Below are positions 35,078 through 45,488 of a DNA stretch of 64,000 nt, piece by piece. A program made the position numbers and the translations under genes. Positions within the stretch are counted from its first letter, which is position 1. The number at the start of each line of letters is the position of its first letter. The notes beneath the pieces are model-generated. The model was not told where the DNA came from and did no database searches. It saw nothing but the letters and a program-made list of their open reading frames with translations. The DNA comes from Wyeomyia smithii (Eukaryota; Arthropoda; Insecta; Diptera; Culicidae), in the NCBI RefSeq assembly GCF_029784165.1, contig NC_073695.1:202077136-202141135 (forward strand). Direction: 5' to 3'.

Positions 35078-36840
35078 GGGCGATATACCTGGAGAGGTCA
35101 ACGAGAGAGTTCAAGACCAATTACAAACGGGCACGGAACGACATGGCTACGTCACTCAGACGAAAGAAGCACCAGCAAGAGGATTATAAACATGAGGAGC
35201 TGGAGCAGCTGTACCGTGTCAGTGAGACGCGTTCTATGTTATAGTTATGTGCCGCAAGGCAACATGTGCAACGACGCGGATGGGAACCTTCTCACGAATG
35301 CTCTAGCGGTAGATGACCGAGTACCAGCCCCCGATGTTAATGAAGTTCTATGTGAGATCGGGAAGCTAGAGAACAACAAAGCCGCAGGCAAAGACGGATT
35401 GCAGAGCGAGCTCTTTAAACTAGAGATAGAGACGCTGCCTAGAGCGTTGCAATGGGTCATTTCCAGGAGTCGGGAGGAGGAAAAACTACCACACGAGTGG
35501 ATGGAGGGAGTCGTCTGCCCCATCTACAAGAAGGGCGACAAGTTTAAGTGCCGCAACTACCGCAGTATCTCGTTTATTGATGCCGTCTACAAAATACTCT
35601 CACAGATCCTGTTCCGTCTTCTATCATCTTTAACCAGGAGGTTTGTGAGCCAGCACCAAGCAGGCTTCATCTGAGCCCGTGCCAACAAGGACCAGATCTT
35701 CTCTATCCGACAGATCTGTACTCGCGACAACGTGCCCACACATCACATTTTCATCGACTTCACGGCGGCCTACGATACATTTGATCGGGAACAGCTATGG
35801 CAGATCATGCACGAAAACGGATTTCCGTATAAACTTACTCGATTGATCAAGGCCACCATGGTGCAAGTGACGTGTTACGTGTGTTTTTCGGAGATACTTT
35901 CGAGCCCTTTGAATCGCGCAGAGGTTGAAGACAAGGTGGTGAACTCTCCTGTTTGCTGTTTAACATTGCCCTTGAGGGTGTGATCGGGAGAGCGGGCATC
36001 GACACGAGGGGCACGACTTTCACAAGGCCTGTTCAGCTTCTGGGATTCGTGGATAACTTTGACATCATAACAAGTACCTTTGCGACGGCGGAGGAAACTT
36101 ACTTACAAAAAATATGTCGAAAAACGAAGTACATGCGAGCGAGAGGTTCCAAAGAGAACAACATCAGCCCCCAACTCAAGTCTCTGTAGACGGCGATAAG
36201 TTTAAGGCGGTCGACGCGTTCGTGTATCATGGATAACTGGTGACCGCCAACAATAACACCAGCAAAGAGATTCAAAGACACATCCAGGCTGGAAATCAAA
36301 CCTACTTTTCACTTCGGAAGACACTTCGATCGAGTCGAGTGCGACGACGCACGAAGTTGACGCTGTACAAACTCCTAAAATGATCGGTGGTCCTCTACCT
36401 AATCGAGACAACAACGCCTCGTGGAGGACGTTAACGCTCTTGGAGTTTTCGAACGGAAAGAGCTGCGAACTTTCTACGGTGCAGTTTAGACGGACGATGA
36501 AGAATGGCGATGGCGCACAAACCCTGAGCTGCACGCACTGCTTGAAGAGAACCTTATTGCACACCTGGCGAAAGTCAATAGGTTGCGGTGGGTCGGTCAC
36601 GCCATAAATATGCCGGATGACAACCCTGTGAAATTACTTCTCTTCAGCAATCCTGCCGATCGAAGGAGACTTGCGGGTGGTGAGACGCCTGGGGACTGAC
36701 GAAACACTGCTCAAAACCGAGCAACATGGCGAAAACTTGTTGATACAGCACGAGCCACCACGGCTCACATCTGATTGGTAAGGTAAGCAAGGAAGCAGGG
36801 CTACACATTTTCGAGGCATGAAAAGGAAACTTAACATTTC

Positions 36841-37184
36841 GATTCGAGCAGTTTAATTACCATTCAATTTTGTTTGGCAACTGTTATCGAATCACGATGA
36901 ACATTTTAACTGTCTAACGTGTTCTGAATACGAGTTTCTTTTCCGTCGGGTGTTAATCGGCTCATTTCCAATGAAACAGTAGGATTCAAAATTTCCAGGC
37001 GATAGTAACGTTAGTAACCTCCGCTTTCAATTGGCAATGATTTGTTTCTTTTTCAAGCAGTTCAGCTGTCAAAATGAGTTGTTTAAATTCTAGCCACTGT
37101 TTCCATATCATATCAAATCATAGGTTATGGAAGACACAGAATAATCAACATATTATATTACCATGTTTACTGTGCTGCTTTCTC
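36841..37184. other. no recognisable gene
   Basis: AT-rich sequence between the RTE copy and the right inverted repeat. Confidence 0.4.
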
Positions 37185-37686
37185 TAATGTCAGCTTGAAA
37201 ATAAAGAAATATTGCTCATTGATAATTTGTCGTATCAAACATTATGGTTTCTAATTTCGGAACCCGGATTTTACACGTAATAGCTGTCGTATAGTAATAA
37301 TCGACTCATATAGTCGCCTATCCGCCATTGAAATACCTTTCACACAGATAGGTGTAAGGCGCACTAAAAGTCTTTCACAGGGCACAGACAATCATTCTAA
37401 ATAAATTCTTCCGAAACATTAAAAACCTAATCTTTATAATTTGGAAAACGTTTTTTCGAGTTCAATAATCCATTAAATCCGAAAAACAATACCTGGAAAT
37501 GTTGATTACTATCAACAAATCTGGCGAAGTCTGCACTCTGTGACGAGTGGCTGCGTCATAGCTAATGGCACGAATTTGCTATCTTTTATTGGCGTGCGTA
37601 AAAGCGGCGATTTATTTTGCAAAAATCTAACTGAAAATACCACTCGCTCACGGGAAGATAGTTTAGGGTGTACTAGGGCTGGGTAT
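37185..37686. repeat. right member of the ~500-bp inverted repeat pair
   Basis: Reverse-complement counterpart of 30064-30560, ending GTTTAGGGTGTACTAGGGCTG. See the left member for shared blocks. Confidence 0.75.
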
Positions 37687-38214
37687 GCCGCCAAAACCTT
37701 TTTTAAGTATCTCGTTCGAAACTATGATAAGTGTGAATAAATCGTTTTATAAAAAACAGTTTATTTCTGCTCAAATATTTGACATATTTACCGTTTATTT
37801 AACAAATTCTTTATCCATACTTGTTCACTCAAAAATATATAACGTAACCAAAAGTCTGTCGTGGTCGATATTAGATAATAAAAATTTATGTGATATTTAA
37901 TATGCATTATTAGCGGAATTTGATTCTCACTAGTTATCTGAAAAAAAAATGATGTTATGGTTCATCGAGAAAACCCGTGCTGTTGTATTTTGAATGTAAT
38001 TATTTTGGGTTGTTAGTTTTAAAGAAGTACTTCTTCAGTATACATAAACTTAAATGTATTTAACAGGATTCCTCAGTAATCGTATTATTCATTACGTACC
38101 GGAAAGTTTATATGATATTAACGAGCAAGTTAGAGTTATAAGTAAACTTACACTCAAAATTATTATCGCCTCAAAAATTTTATGCGTATAGCTAGGGAGA
38201 AAACCAATAATTGT
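37687..38214. other. no recognisable gene
   Basis: AT-rich; nothing seen. Confidence 0.4.
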
Positions 38215-38342
38215 GATCCCAATCCCAATTTCAACCCCAATTCTATTCCTAATCCCAATTCCAATCCCAATCCCAATCCCAATCCCAATCGCAATCCCAA
38301 TCCCAATCCTAATCCCAATCCCAAACCTGATCGAAACCCAAT
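38215..38342 (+). repeat. (CCCAAT)n hexanucleotide array, left
   Basis: About 20 imperfect copies of CCCAAT, with variants CCTAAT, GCAAT and TCCAAT. Any frame through it reads as a dipeptide-like repeat (NPNPNP or IPIPIP) and should not be taken as protein. It joins directly to a LINE fragment. Confidence 0.9.
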
Positions 38343-39648
38343 CTTCAAAGACCGTTACGTTTCGAAATTTACTACAGGTTTATGGAATGAGTAACCTGTG
38401 TAACGATCCTACTTATTTCCATAGAAATGGTTCTTTTCAATTAGACCTCATTCTTACCAATGAATATTCAAAAGTTTTGAGATTTAATCAAATAGATGCA
38501 CCATCCTTTTCAAGCCACGACATACTTTTTGCATCCCTTGATTTCAACACTAAATTTGTGGCTAATGAAATTGAATTTAGAAATTACAATTCTCTTAATA
38601 TAGACGATCTTGTTACTGCATTTCATGATATCGACTGGACAAATTTCTACAGAAGCAATGTTTCAAATGACCTTTTAAATTTCTTTAATACAGCTATGCT
38701 CTCGCTTCATGAAAATTTCGCGCCGTTATGTACAAAGTCCAATGGAAAAAAACACAATCCTTGGTATAATAACAACATTCTCAAAGCGCAATTAGACCGC
38801 GATTTAATTTACAGACAATGGAAAACTTTTAGAAATGAGAGCGACTACCGTCAATATAAGATTCTTCGCAATAAAGTGATTACGCTTATCCGGAAATCAA
38901 AACAGGACTATTACCAACAACAGTTTAGTCGTGGTTTGTCATCTAGAGAGACATGGAGGAAACTCAACGTAATGGGGGTAGGAAAGTGCAATCTCCCAAT
39001 AATTTCTCTGCTCATGAAATTAACAATGCTTTTGTGGAGTGTTTTTCCAATACGAACACCAACTTCGAACCTATTAGATAAAAATTTATAGGCGATGTTT
39101 TATATTTTAACAATATCTTCGAGGTAGATGTTATAAACGCTATGTACCATGTTGAATCCAATGCGGTTGGGATGGATAAACTACCAATCAAGTTTTAGCG
39201 CACAATATCTCCATTAGTTATTAGAGCAATCACGCACATTTTTAACTCAATTATTTGTACCAGTGAGTTTCCGTGTGAATGGAAAAAAGCCAAAATAATT
39301 CCATTTAAAAAGAAACAATGTCTGAATTCAATCGAAAATCTGAGGCCAATCAGCATTCTTAGTGCACTATCTAAAATTTTCGAAAAGCTACTCAAAACAC
39401 GAATATGTAACTTCATTAACAGCCACAATCTCCTAACTCCGCATCAATCTGGTTATCGCCCGAAGCACAGTACAAAGACTGCAATGTTGAAAATTTTTGA
39501 TGATATCGGAGTGGTGCTAGATAGAGGGAACGCGGTTGTACTATTATTGTTGGATTTCTCCAAGGCGTTCGACACTATTTCACATAAAATTATGTGCACT
39601 AAATTGAAATCCTATTATGGTTTTTCCTCTCACGCGGCAAAACTAATT
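38343..39648 (+). pseudogene. LINE fragment, 5' part (endonuclease end and RT)
   Basis: The reading includes LLQVYGMSNLCNDPTYFHRN, GSFQLDLILTN and FSSHDILFASL, the end of an APE endonuclease. A long linker (NPWYNNNILKAQLDRDLIYRQWK) and RT blocks in other frames follow: KKAKIIPFKKKQCLNSIENLRPISIL, HQSGYRPKHSTKTA and VVLLLLDFSKAFDTISHK (39530-39590). Frameshifts and a stop (KF*RTISPL near 39195) disable it. It continues after the Juan-like insertion at 44039-44495. Jockey/CR1-type; exact clade uncertain. Confidence 0.8.
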
Positions 39649-39883
39649 TTTTTTTTTTTTTCAAGGGGGGATTTGTTAGTAGCTTAAGTATTTATGATAA
39701 ATATTAGTAAATAATGAGTATGTGTGTCCAATCACAAATGGTGACTTCTCAACACTGTTAGAAATTTGTAATTTTAATTGTTAGGATTTGTTTGCTTTCG
39801 CAATTAGGACTTATCATTCGTAGGGATTTAAACCTACTTGTCAGAAAAGGGGAAGTAAACTTACAACTAACTTAATTGCTAAC

Positions 39884-42544
39884 TTATTGGCTATAAAGAG
39901 AGCTTATCGTAGCAATTGAGGATTGCAACGATTTTTGTCGAAAATTGTTAATAATTTTATTTGACATAGCTTCTAATGGTTCAACACCAGTAAGTCTATG
40001 TAATTCGAGTGTACCAAACCAAGGAGGACGCTTCAAAATCATTTTCAGAATTTTATTCTGAATCCTTTGGAGCGTTTTCTTCCTTGTTGAACAGCAACTT
40101 GACCAGATCGGTACAGCATAAAGCATTGCTGGTCTAAAAATTTGTTTGTAAATCAAAAGTTTGTTCTTTAAACAAAGTTTAGAATTCCTGTTAATGAGAG
40201 GATATAAACATCTCGTATATTTGATGCACTTGGCTTGTATACTCTCAATGTGCTCTTTGAAAATAAGTTTTTTATCATAAATTAGTCCCAAGTACTTAAC
40301 CTTGTCGGACCAACTTAAAATAACCCCATTCATCTTGACAACGTGATTATTGTTTGGCTTGAGGGAAGAAGCCCTAGGCTTATGCGGAAAAATTATCATT
40401 TGAGTTTCAGAAGCATTGAGAGAGATTTTCCACTTTTGCAAGTAGGAAGAAAAAATATCTAAACTTTTCTGCAATCGACTGCATATGACACGAAGACTTT
40501 TTCCTTTTACGGAAATGCTTGTGTCATCGCAGAACAATGACTTTGTGCATCCTGGAGGCAAATCAGGAAGATCTGAAGTGAATATGTTGTACAGGACTGG
40601 ACCCAGGACTGAACCTTGAGGTACACCTGCTCTGACAGGAAATCTATCAGATTTTGAATTCTGATAGACAACCTGCAGAGTTCGATCAGTAAGATAATTT
40701 TTTAAAATTTTGATTAGGAAAATTGGAAAATTAAAAGTTTGCAATTTCGCAATCAAACCTTTATGCCAAACACTGTCGAATGCTTTTTCTATGTCTAAAA
40801 GAGCAGCTCCAGTGGAATAACCTTCAGATTTGTTAGCTCGTATCATATTAGTAACTCTGAGCAATTGATGAGTTGTGGAATGCCCATGGCGAAATCCAAA
40901 CTGTTCATTTGCAAAAATTGAATTTTCGTTGATGTGTGACATCATTTTGTTAAGAATAACTCTCTCAAACAGTTTACTTATTGAAGAAAGCAAACTGATT
41001 GGTCGATAACTTGAAACTTCAGCTGGGTTCTTATCCAGTTTTAAAATGGGAGTAATTTTTGCATTTTTCCATAATTTGGGAAAATATGCAATTTTGAAGC
41101 AGTAATTGAAAATTTTCACTAAAAAATCCATTGTGCTCTCAGGGAGATGTTTGATTAGTATATTAAAGATTCCATCGTCACCAGGTGCTTTCATATTTTT
41201 GAAATTTTTAATAATTGATTTAATCTCATTCAAGTTAGTTTCAATTATTTCTGCAGTTAAAAAATTCTGGGAAGAAATTAAATCAAATTGACGTGTGACT
41301 TCATTTTCAATTGGACTCACAAAATTCAAATTTGAGTTATGAACACTCTCAAACTGCTGAGCAAGTCTTTGAGCCTTTTGTTCATTGGATACAAGAAAAC
41401 GTTCACCATCTTTTAAAACTGGAATAGGCTTTGAAGGTTTCTTAAGATTCTTCGACAGCTTCCAAAATGGTTTTGAATATGGTTTCAATTTTTCAACTTT
41501 AGTCTCAAAATTTTGATTTCTCAGAAGAGTAAATCTATGTTTAATCTCTTTCTGTAAATCTTTATAAATAGTTTTAAAAACAGGGTCACGAGAACGTTGA
41601 TATTGACGTCTGCGGACATTTTTCAAACGAATTAGAAGTTGAAGATTTTCGTCAATTATTGGTGAATCAAATTTCACTTGAGCCTTTGGAACAGAATAAT
41701 TTCTGGCATCAACAATTGCACATTTTAATGCTTCCAAAGCGGAATCAATATTCACTTCGTTTTGCAAATCAAGCTCATTATTGAAATTTCTCTCAATATG
41801 AGTTTTGTATCTTTCCCAATTAGCTTTGTTATAATTGAAAACAGAGCTCATAGGGCTTAAAACTGATTCATGTGATAAAGAAAAAGTTATTAGAAGATGG
41901 TCAGAATCAAAGTCAGCATGTGTGATCAAATCACTACATACATGACTTTGATCTGTCAGCACCAAATCAATTGTTGAAGGGTTTCTTACAGAAGAAAAGC
42001 ATGTAGGACTATTCGGAGACAAAATAGAATAGTATCCTGAAGAACAATCATTGAATAAAATTTTGCCATTGGAATTACTTTGAGAATTATTCCATGAACG
42101 ATGTTTAGCGTTAAAATCGCCGATTATGAAAAATTTCGAACGATTTCTGGTGAGTTTTTGTAAATCACCTTTAAAATAATTTTTGAGCTCGCGTGTGCAT
42201 TGAAATGGTAAATATGCTGCGGCAATAAATAAAATCCCATGTTCAGTTTGAACTTCAATTCCCAAAGTTTCAATAACTTTCGTCTCAAGATGGGGAAGAG
42301 CACGATGTTTGATTCGGCGATGAATAACAATTGCAACTCCACCGCCGGAACCCTGAATCCTATCATATCTATGAACCACGTAATTGGGATCATATTTTAA
42401 TTTTATGTTAGGTTTCAAAAATGTTTCAGTAATAATTGCAATATGCACATTATTTACTGTTAAAAAATTAAAAAGCTCATTCTCATCGGCCTTCAATGAA
42501 CGAGCATTCCAATTTAATATTTTAATTGTTTTATTTAAAATCAT
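39884..42544 (-). CDS. Juan-like ORF2: endonuclease-reverse transcriptase, 886 aa
   Basis: It would nick target DNA and copy the element RNA by target-primed reverse transcription. The APE endonuclease is at ~5-225, with KILNWNARSL near residue 8, TETFLKP near 40, FIIGDFNAKHRSW near 138, STIDLVLTD near 190 and DSDHLLITF near 215. The RT spans ~440-720, with KNMKAPGDDGI, KITPILKLDKNP, SYRPISLLSSISKLFER, ALLDIEKAFDSVWH and GVPQGSVLGPVLYNIFTSDLP. The active site is FCDD in place of the common YADD. The C-terminus has no zinc finger or RNase H, as usual for this clade. The ATG overlaps the ORF1 stop by 14 nt, suggesting coupled or reinitiated translation. No stop or frameshift is present. Confidence 0.95.
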   Translation of the reverse strand: MILNKTIKILNWNARSLKADENELFNFLTVNNVHIAIITETFLKPNIKLKYDPNYVVHRYDRIQGSGGGVAIVIHRRIKHRALPHLETKVIETLGIEVQTEHGILFIAAAYLPFQCTRELKNYFKGDLQKLTRNRSKFFIIGDFNAKHRSWNNSQSNSNGKILFNDCSSGYYSILSPNSPTCFSSVRNPSTIDLVLTDQSHVCSDLITHADFDSDHLLITFSLSHESVLSPMSSVFNYNKANWERYKTHIERNFNNELDLQNEVNIDSALEALKCAIVDARNYSVPKAQVKFDSPIIDENLQLLIRLKNVRRRQYQRSRDPVFKTIYKDLQKEIKHRFTLLRNQNFETKVEKLKPYSKPFWKLSKNLKKPSKPIPVLKDGERFLVSNEQKAQRLAQQFESVHNSNLNFVSPIENEVTRQFDLISSQNFLTAEIIETNLNEIKSIIKNFKNMKAPGDDGIFNILIKHLPESTMDFLVKIFNYCFKIAYFPKLWKNAKITPILKLDKNPAEVSSYRPISLLSSISKLFERVILNKMMSHINENSIFANEQFGFRHGHSTTHQLLRVTNMIRANKSEGYSTGAALLDIEKAFDSVWHKGLIAKLQTFNFPIFLIKILKNYLTDRTLQVVYQNSKSDRFPVRAGVPQGSVLGPVLYNIFTSDLPDLPPGCTKSLFCDDTSISVKGKSLRVICSRLQKSLDIFSSYLQKWKISLNASETQMIIFPHKPRASSLKPNNNHVVKMNGVILSWSDKVKYLGLIYDKKLIFKEHIESIQAKCIKYTRCLYPLINRNSKLCLKNKLLIYKQIFRPAMLYAVPIWSSCCSTRKKTLQRIQNKILKMILKRPPWFGTLELHRLTGVEPLEAMSNKIINNFRQKSLQSSIATISSLYSQ

Positions 42545-43838
42545 TGCTAAATTTTAAATTAGAAACAATTTTAATAGTAAAATTTGTGCCTATTTGAATG
42601 GCTTCAAACATTGATTTTGCCTGCAACATGGCGTTCATAAGATCGAACATTGCCTGTTGCAAAAAAGAAAGTTTACCTGCCGTAATAGGCCCCAGGCAGT
42701 TGACATTAGAAAAAATATTAGCTGGAGTAATAGGTGTACAATTATTTTCTAGCGTGTTTTGCTTACCCATATTAACGGTAATTTTCGAACTACCAACACT
42801 AGGCGGTATAATGTTCGAACTACCTGTAACCTGTGCATAAGTTAAACGGGTATGCAAAGGAGTAGGTAAACTATGCGTCACTGGTACGCTTGGAGAATTT
42901 TGTTTTGAAGTTGGTTTTAATTGAGAAATTGAATTTTGTTTACCTTGCCTTGCCTTAACAATTGCTAAACGGACTGGGCATTGATAAAAATTTGACATAT
43001 GGTTGCCGTTACAATTCGCACAGCGAAAATTTTTACTCTCTTTCACAGGACATGTGTCCTTTTTGTGAGAAGAGTCTCCACAATTAAGACATTTTTGGTC
43101 CATGTTACAGAATTTGGAACCATGGCCATAACGTTGGCAAGTACGGCATTGGGTGATATGCTTTTCACCTCCGCCATACTTCGTATAAGTTTCCCACTTT
43201 ACACGCACATTATACAAAGCATGTGCTTTTTCAAAAAATTTTAAGTTGTTAACCTCATTGCGGTTAAAATGAATTAAATAATTAACAAGGGAAATTCCAG
43301 TTCTCTGACTGTTTTCGCCTCGTGATTTTTGTTTCATTAGAATTACTTGGGTAGGGGCTATGCCAAGTAATTCTGTTAAAGCAAGTTTGATCTCATCAAC
43401 GGTTTGATCGTTGGTGAGACCTTTCAAGACAACCTTGAACGGCTTGGCGTTCTTGGTGTCATATGTAAAAAATTTGTACATCTTGTCAGTTAAATACTGA
43501 ACAAGACGATCACGACCCTTTACTGAGTCGGCTAATAAGCGGCATTCACCTCTACGGCCAATTTGATAGGTAACTTTAACGTCAGAAACAAACGTTGAAA
43601 GTTCCTTTTTGAATATATTAAATTCAGAAGAAATAGTTACCACAATAGGTGGAACTTTCTCCTTTTTTAAAGATTTTATATTTTGTATAGTTTCATTATT
43701 GGTAACTTCCATTTCACCAGCTTCTTGCTCAGGCAAAATATCAAAAGGATTGTCACTACAGACACTCGATGTGTCAGAAAGAGATGCCTCTCTTTTCCTC
43801 CCCGCAGCGATGCGAGGTTTCTTTTTCCGTCCAGCCAT
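42531..43838 (-). CDS. Juan-like ORF1: Gag-like nucleic-acid-binding protein, 435 aa
   Basis: RNA-binding protein of the retrotransposon particle. I start it at the ATG giving MAGRKKKPRIAAGRKR (43838); an upstream in-frame ATG at 43880 would add 14 hydrophobic residues and looks like 5' UTR. A basic head is followed by a central region (GRRGECRLLADSVKGRDRLV, PFKVVLKGLTNDQTVDEI) with the RRM-like fold typical of Jockey ORF1. Three zinc knuckles follow: CRTCQRYGHGSKFC, CLNCGDSSHKKDTC and the variant CANCNGNHMSNFYQC. A Ser/Pro/Thr-rich tail ends with LSFLQQAMFDLMNAML. The frame is fully open. Confidence 0.92.
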   Translation of the reverse strand: MAGRKKKPRIAAGRKREASLSDTSSVCSDNPFDILPEQEAGEMEVTNNETIQNIKSLKKEKVPPIVVTISSEFNIFKKELSTFVSDVKVTYQIGRRGECRLLADSVKGRDRLVQYLTDKMYKFFTYDTKNAKPFKVVLKGLTNDQTVDEIKLALTELLGIAPTQVILMKQKSRGENSQRTGISLVNYLIHFNRNEVNNLKFFEKAHALYNVRVKWETYTKYGGGEKHITQCRTCQRYGHGSKFCNMDQKCLNCGDSSHKKDTCPVKESKNFRCANCNGNHMSNFYQCPVRLAIVKARQGKQNSISQLKPTSKQNSPSVPVTHSLPTPLHTRLTYAQVTGSSNIIPPSVGSSKITVNMGKQNTLENNCTPITPANIFSNVNCLGPITAGKLSFLQQAMFDLMNAMLQAKSMFEAIQIGTNFTIKIVSNLKFSNDFK

Positions 43839-44038
43839 TTCAGGTGATACGAAAAAAGTTAAAACAAATGTTAAATTCAAAAGTAGGTAGTCTTGAGAAA
43901 GACTGATGGGAAATAACTTTCAGGTAGTCTTTAAAAGACACACTGACAAAACACAAACTTTGAAGCTATAGGCAGTCAAAGACCAGTCCACAAGCAACCG
44001 AAAAAACGTCTGATCTGTAGGACAGTTCAAGACGCACT

Positions 44039-44495
44039 GCGGCAAAACTAATTGTATCGTATTTAACCTCACGATCCCAGGTAGTGCTGAATAATGGTAT
44101 ATATTCTTTGCCACAACCAATGGGCCCATTTTATATTCGCTCTACATAAATGACTTACCAAACATACTCAAGCATTGCCAGATACATCTATTTGCCGACG
44201 ACGTACAGCTTTACTTTGACTGTACTGACCTCACATCGGCAGAAATCTCCGCTCAAATAAATAGTGACTTGGCCAGAATCGCCGATTGGTCCTCTGTCAA
44301 CAAGCTTTCCCTTAACGGTAAAAAAACTTACGCATTATTTATTAATAACAAGCTTAGTAATAATAACCAAAAACCAGTCCTACTTCTTAACAATAATTCC
44401 GTTGTATTTGTGTCGAGTGCAGTTAGCTTAGGTATTACAGTGCAATCCAATTTCGAATGGGAACAGTATGCTTTCCAACTATGCGGTAAAATATA
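44039..44495 (+). pseudogene. LINE fragment, 3' part (continuation of 38343-39648)
   Basis: Continues the host LINE beyond the Juan-like insertion. SYLTSRSQVVLNNGIYSLPQ leads, after a small deletion of the PQGS region and a frame change, to IYINDLPNILKHCQIHLFADDVQLYFD, with an intact FADD. Then come ISAQINSDLARIADWSSVNKLSLNGKKTYALFI and the start of the thumb. It stops abruptly at the second (CCCAAT)n array, well short of a LINE 3' end. Confidence 0.8.
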
Positions 44496-44592
44496 TAATC
44501 CCAATCCCAATCTCAATCCTAATCCCAATCTCAATCCCAATCAAAATCCCAATCCCAAGCCCAATCCCAGTCCCAAGCCAATCTCAATCCAG
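44496..44592 (+). repeat. (CCCAAT)n hexanucleotide array, right
   Basis: Imperfect CCCAAT copies in the same orientation as the array at 38215-38342, directly joined to the truncated RT. Confidence 0.9.
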
Positions 44593-44841
44593 TTTAGTGT
44601 GTCTAACTCTTTATTAATGAATTTAACTACTTTTGATTTTTAATCGAGCAAATAAAATAACCTGTTTTGTTTTGAACACATCAAGAGAACGACAACAAGG
44701 CGTTTACTCCTCTGTTAACAGAATTTTACGAATAACTCGACTGTAAATATATAGTAAAGCGGGCAATGTATGCAGTTTGCGAGGATGCGAAAATGAACGG
44801 GAATAGAAGGTGTGACTTTTAGGCTTAGAAAAAATTTTCCC

Positions 44842-44916
44842 TCGTCCAGACGGGACTCGAACCCGCAATCTCCGTTGTCTCCGGCAAGGTGTTTTGGCCA
44901 ATTAAACTACTGGGAA
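44842..44916 (-). ncRNA. tRNA-like pol III module, inverted copy
   Basis: Same 75-nt module as at 45414 but on the minus strand, followed on that strand by a T6 run (A's at 44829-44834). See 45414 for structure. Confidence 0.5.
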
Positions 44917-45413
44917 AGGTATAAATAGTTCTAAACCAAAGTCGAATCACCCTCTACTATTGTGTTCCCGTATCTCAGCACGCTAACGATGAACTGCCCA
45001 CACTGCCCGGTGGGAGTTTATTTTTTATAACTCTTTTTTTCTAAGCCTAAAAGTCACACCTTCTATTCCCGTTCATTTTCGCATCCTCGCAAACTGCATA
45101 CATTGCCCGCTTTACTAAAACTTAAAATGTAAGTCATATGACAAAAATGAAATTAGTTCGTAAAGTCAATCTAGCCAACGGAGCTCTTCCGTGATACGCG
45201 TTCGGAGTCTAGCCACCGCTTGAGGTGTCTCATCGCTTGCGCCGCTGTAGATATAATAAGTCATTATACACTGTGTGCGTGAAGAGATCACTCTCTCAGT
45301 TATAAAAAATAAACTCCCACCGGGCAGTGTGTGCAGTTCATCGTTGGCGTGCTGAGATACGGGAACACAATAGTAGAGGGTGATTCGACTTTGGTTTAGA
45401 ACTATTTATACCT

Positions 45414-45488
45414 TTCCCAGTAGTTTAATTGGCCAAAACACCTTGCCGGAGACAACGGAGATTGCGGGTTCGAGTCCCGTCTGGACGA
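45414..45488 (+). ncRNA. tRNA-like pol III module, unit 1
   Basis: TAGTTTAATTGG resembles an A-box, and GGTTCGAGTCC is a perfect B-box in a T-arm (GCGGG/CCCGT). A D-stem (GTTT/AAAC) and a 4-of-5 anticodon stem (CCTTG/CAACG) can form. The loop CCGGAGA would put GGA (Ser) at 34-36 but lacks the universal U33. Only about 5 of 7 acceptor pairs form, one a G-U pair. A T6 run at 45496-45501 is a good pol III terminator. It is more likely a tRNA-derived (SINE-head-like) transcription unit than a working tRNA. Confidence 0.55.

Larger units (their letters stand above)
32090..36840 (+). pseudogene. RTE-clade LINE, near full-length but interrupted and frameshifted
   Basis: In order: an endonuclease start (YWKLGTYNCR near 32140), DIVALQQLCRKVEEQQRI, DIKIVIRDMKTPIGREYIYK, QIDLVLIDDRFFSDI and IGLNHNLVAVSLRSK (near 32750). 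RT follows after the insertion: EIGKLENNKAAGKDGLQSELF, MEGVVCPIYKKGDKFKCRNY, FIDFTAAYDTFDREQLW and LLGFVDNFDII, where the FADD box is FVDN. The thumb (AVDAFVYHG, TANNNTSKEIQRHIQAG) and the tail (PVKLLLFSNPADRRR-like, shifted) come last. Multiple frameshifts, stops and the mutated active site mean it is dead. Coordinates include the R1-clade insertion at 33207-35077. Confidence 0.85.
39649..44038 (-). mobile_element. complete Jockey-clade LINE (Juan-like), both ORFs intact
   Basis: A 4.39-kb unit flanked on both sides by GCGGCAAAACTAATT (39634-39648 and 44039-44053), an exact 15-bp target duplication. Its 3' end, at the low coordinate, carries a poly(A) tail seen as a T run at 39649-39661. A ~200-base 5' UTR, ORF1, a 14-nt ORF overlap, ORF2 and a ~235-base 3' UTR follow in order. 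Protein sequence, including the FCDD active site, agrees with my memory of Juan-A of Aedes aegypti. An exact TSD, an intact tail and two open frames indicate a recent insertion. Confidence 0.93.

Noticed and set aside
38182..38394. NPNPNP-rich peptide resembling a parasite surface antigen repeat
   Set aside because: It is a translation of the (CCCAAT)n array; the same array in another frame gives IPIPIP, and nothing supports translation.
40542..40553. FCDD as an inactivating mutation of the Juan-like RT
   Set aside because: Phe and Cys are tolerated at the first two positions in this lineage as far as I recall; both Asp residues are intact.
45414..45488. Functional tRNA-Ser(GGA)
   Set aside because: No U33, a poorly paired acceptor stem and no long variable arm as expected for tRNA-Ser.
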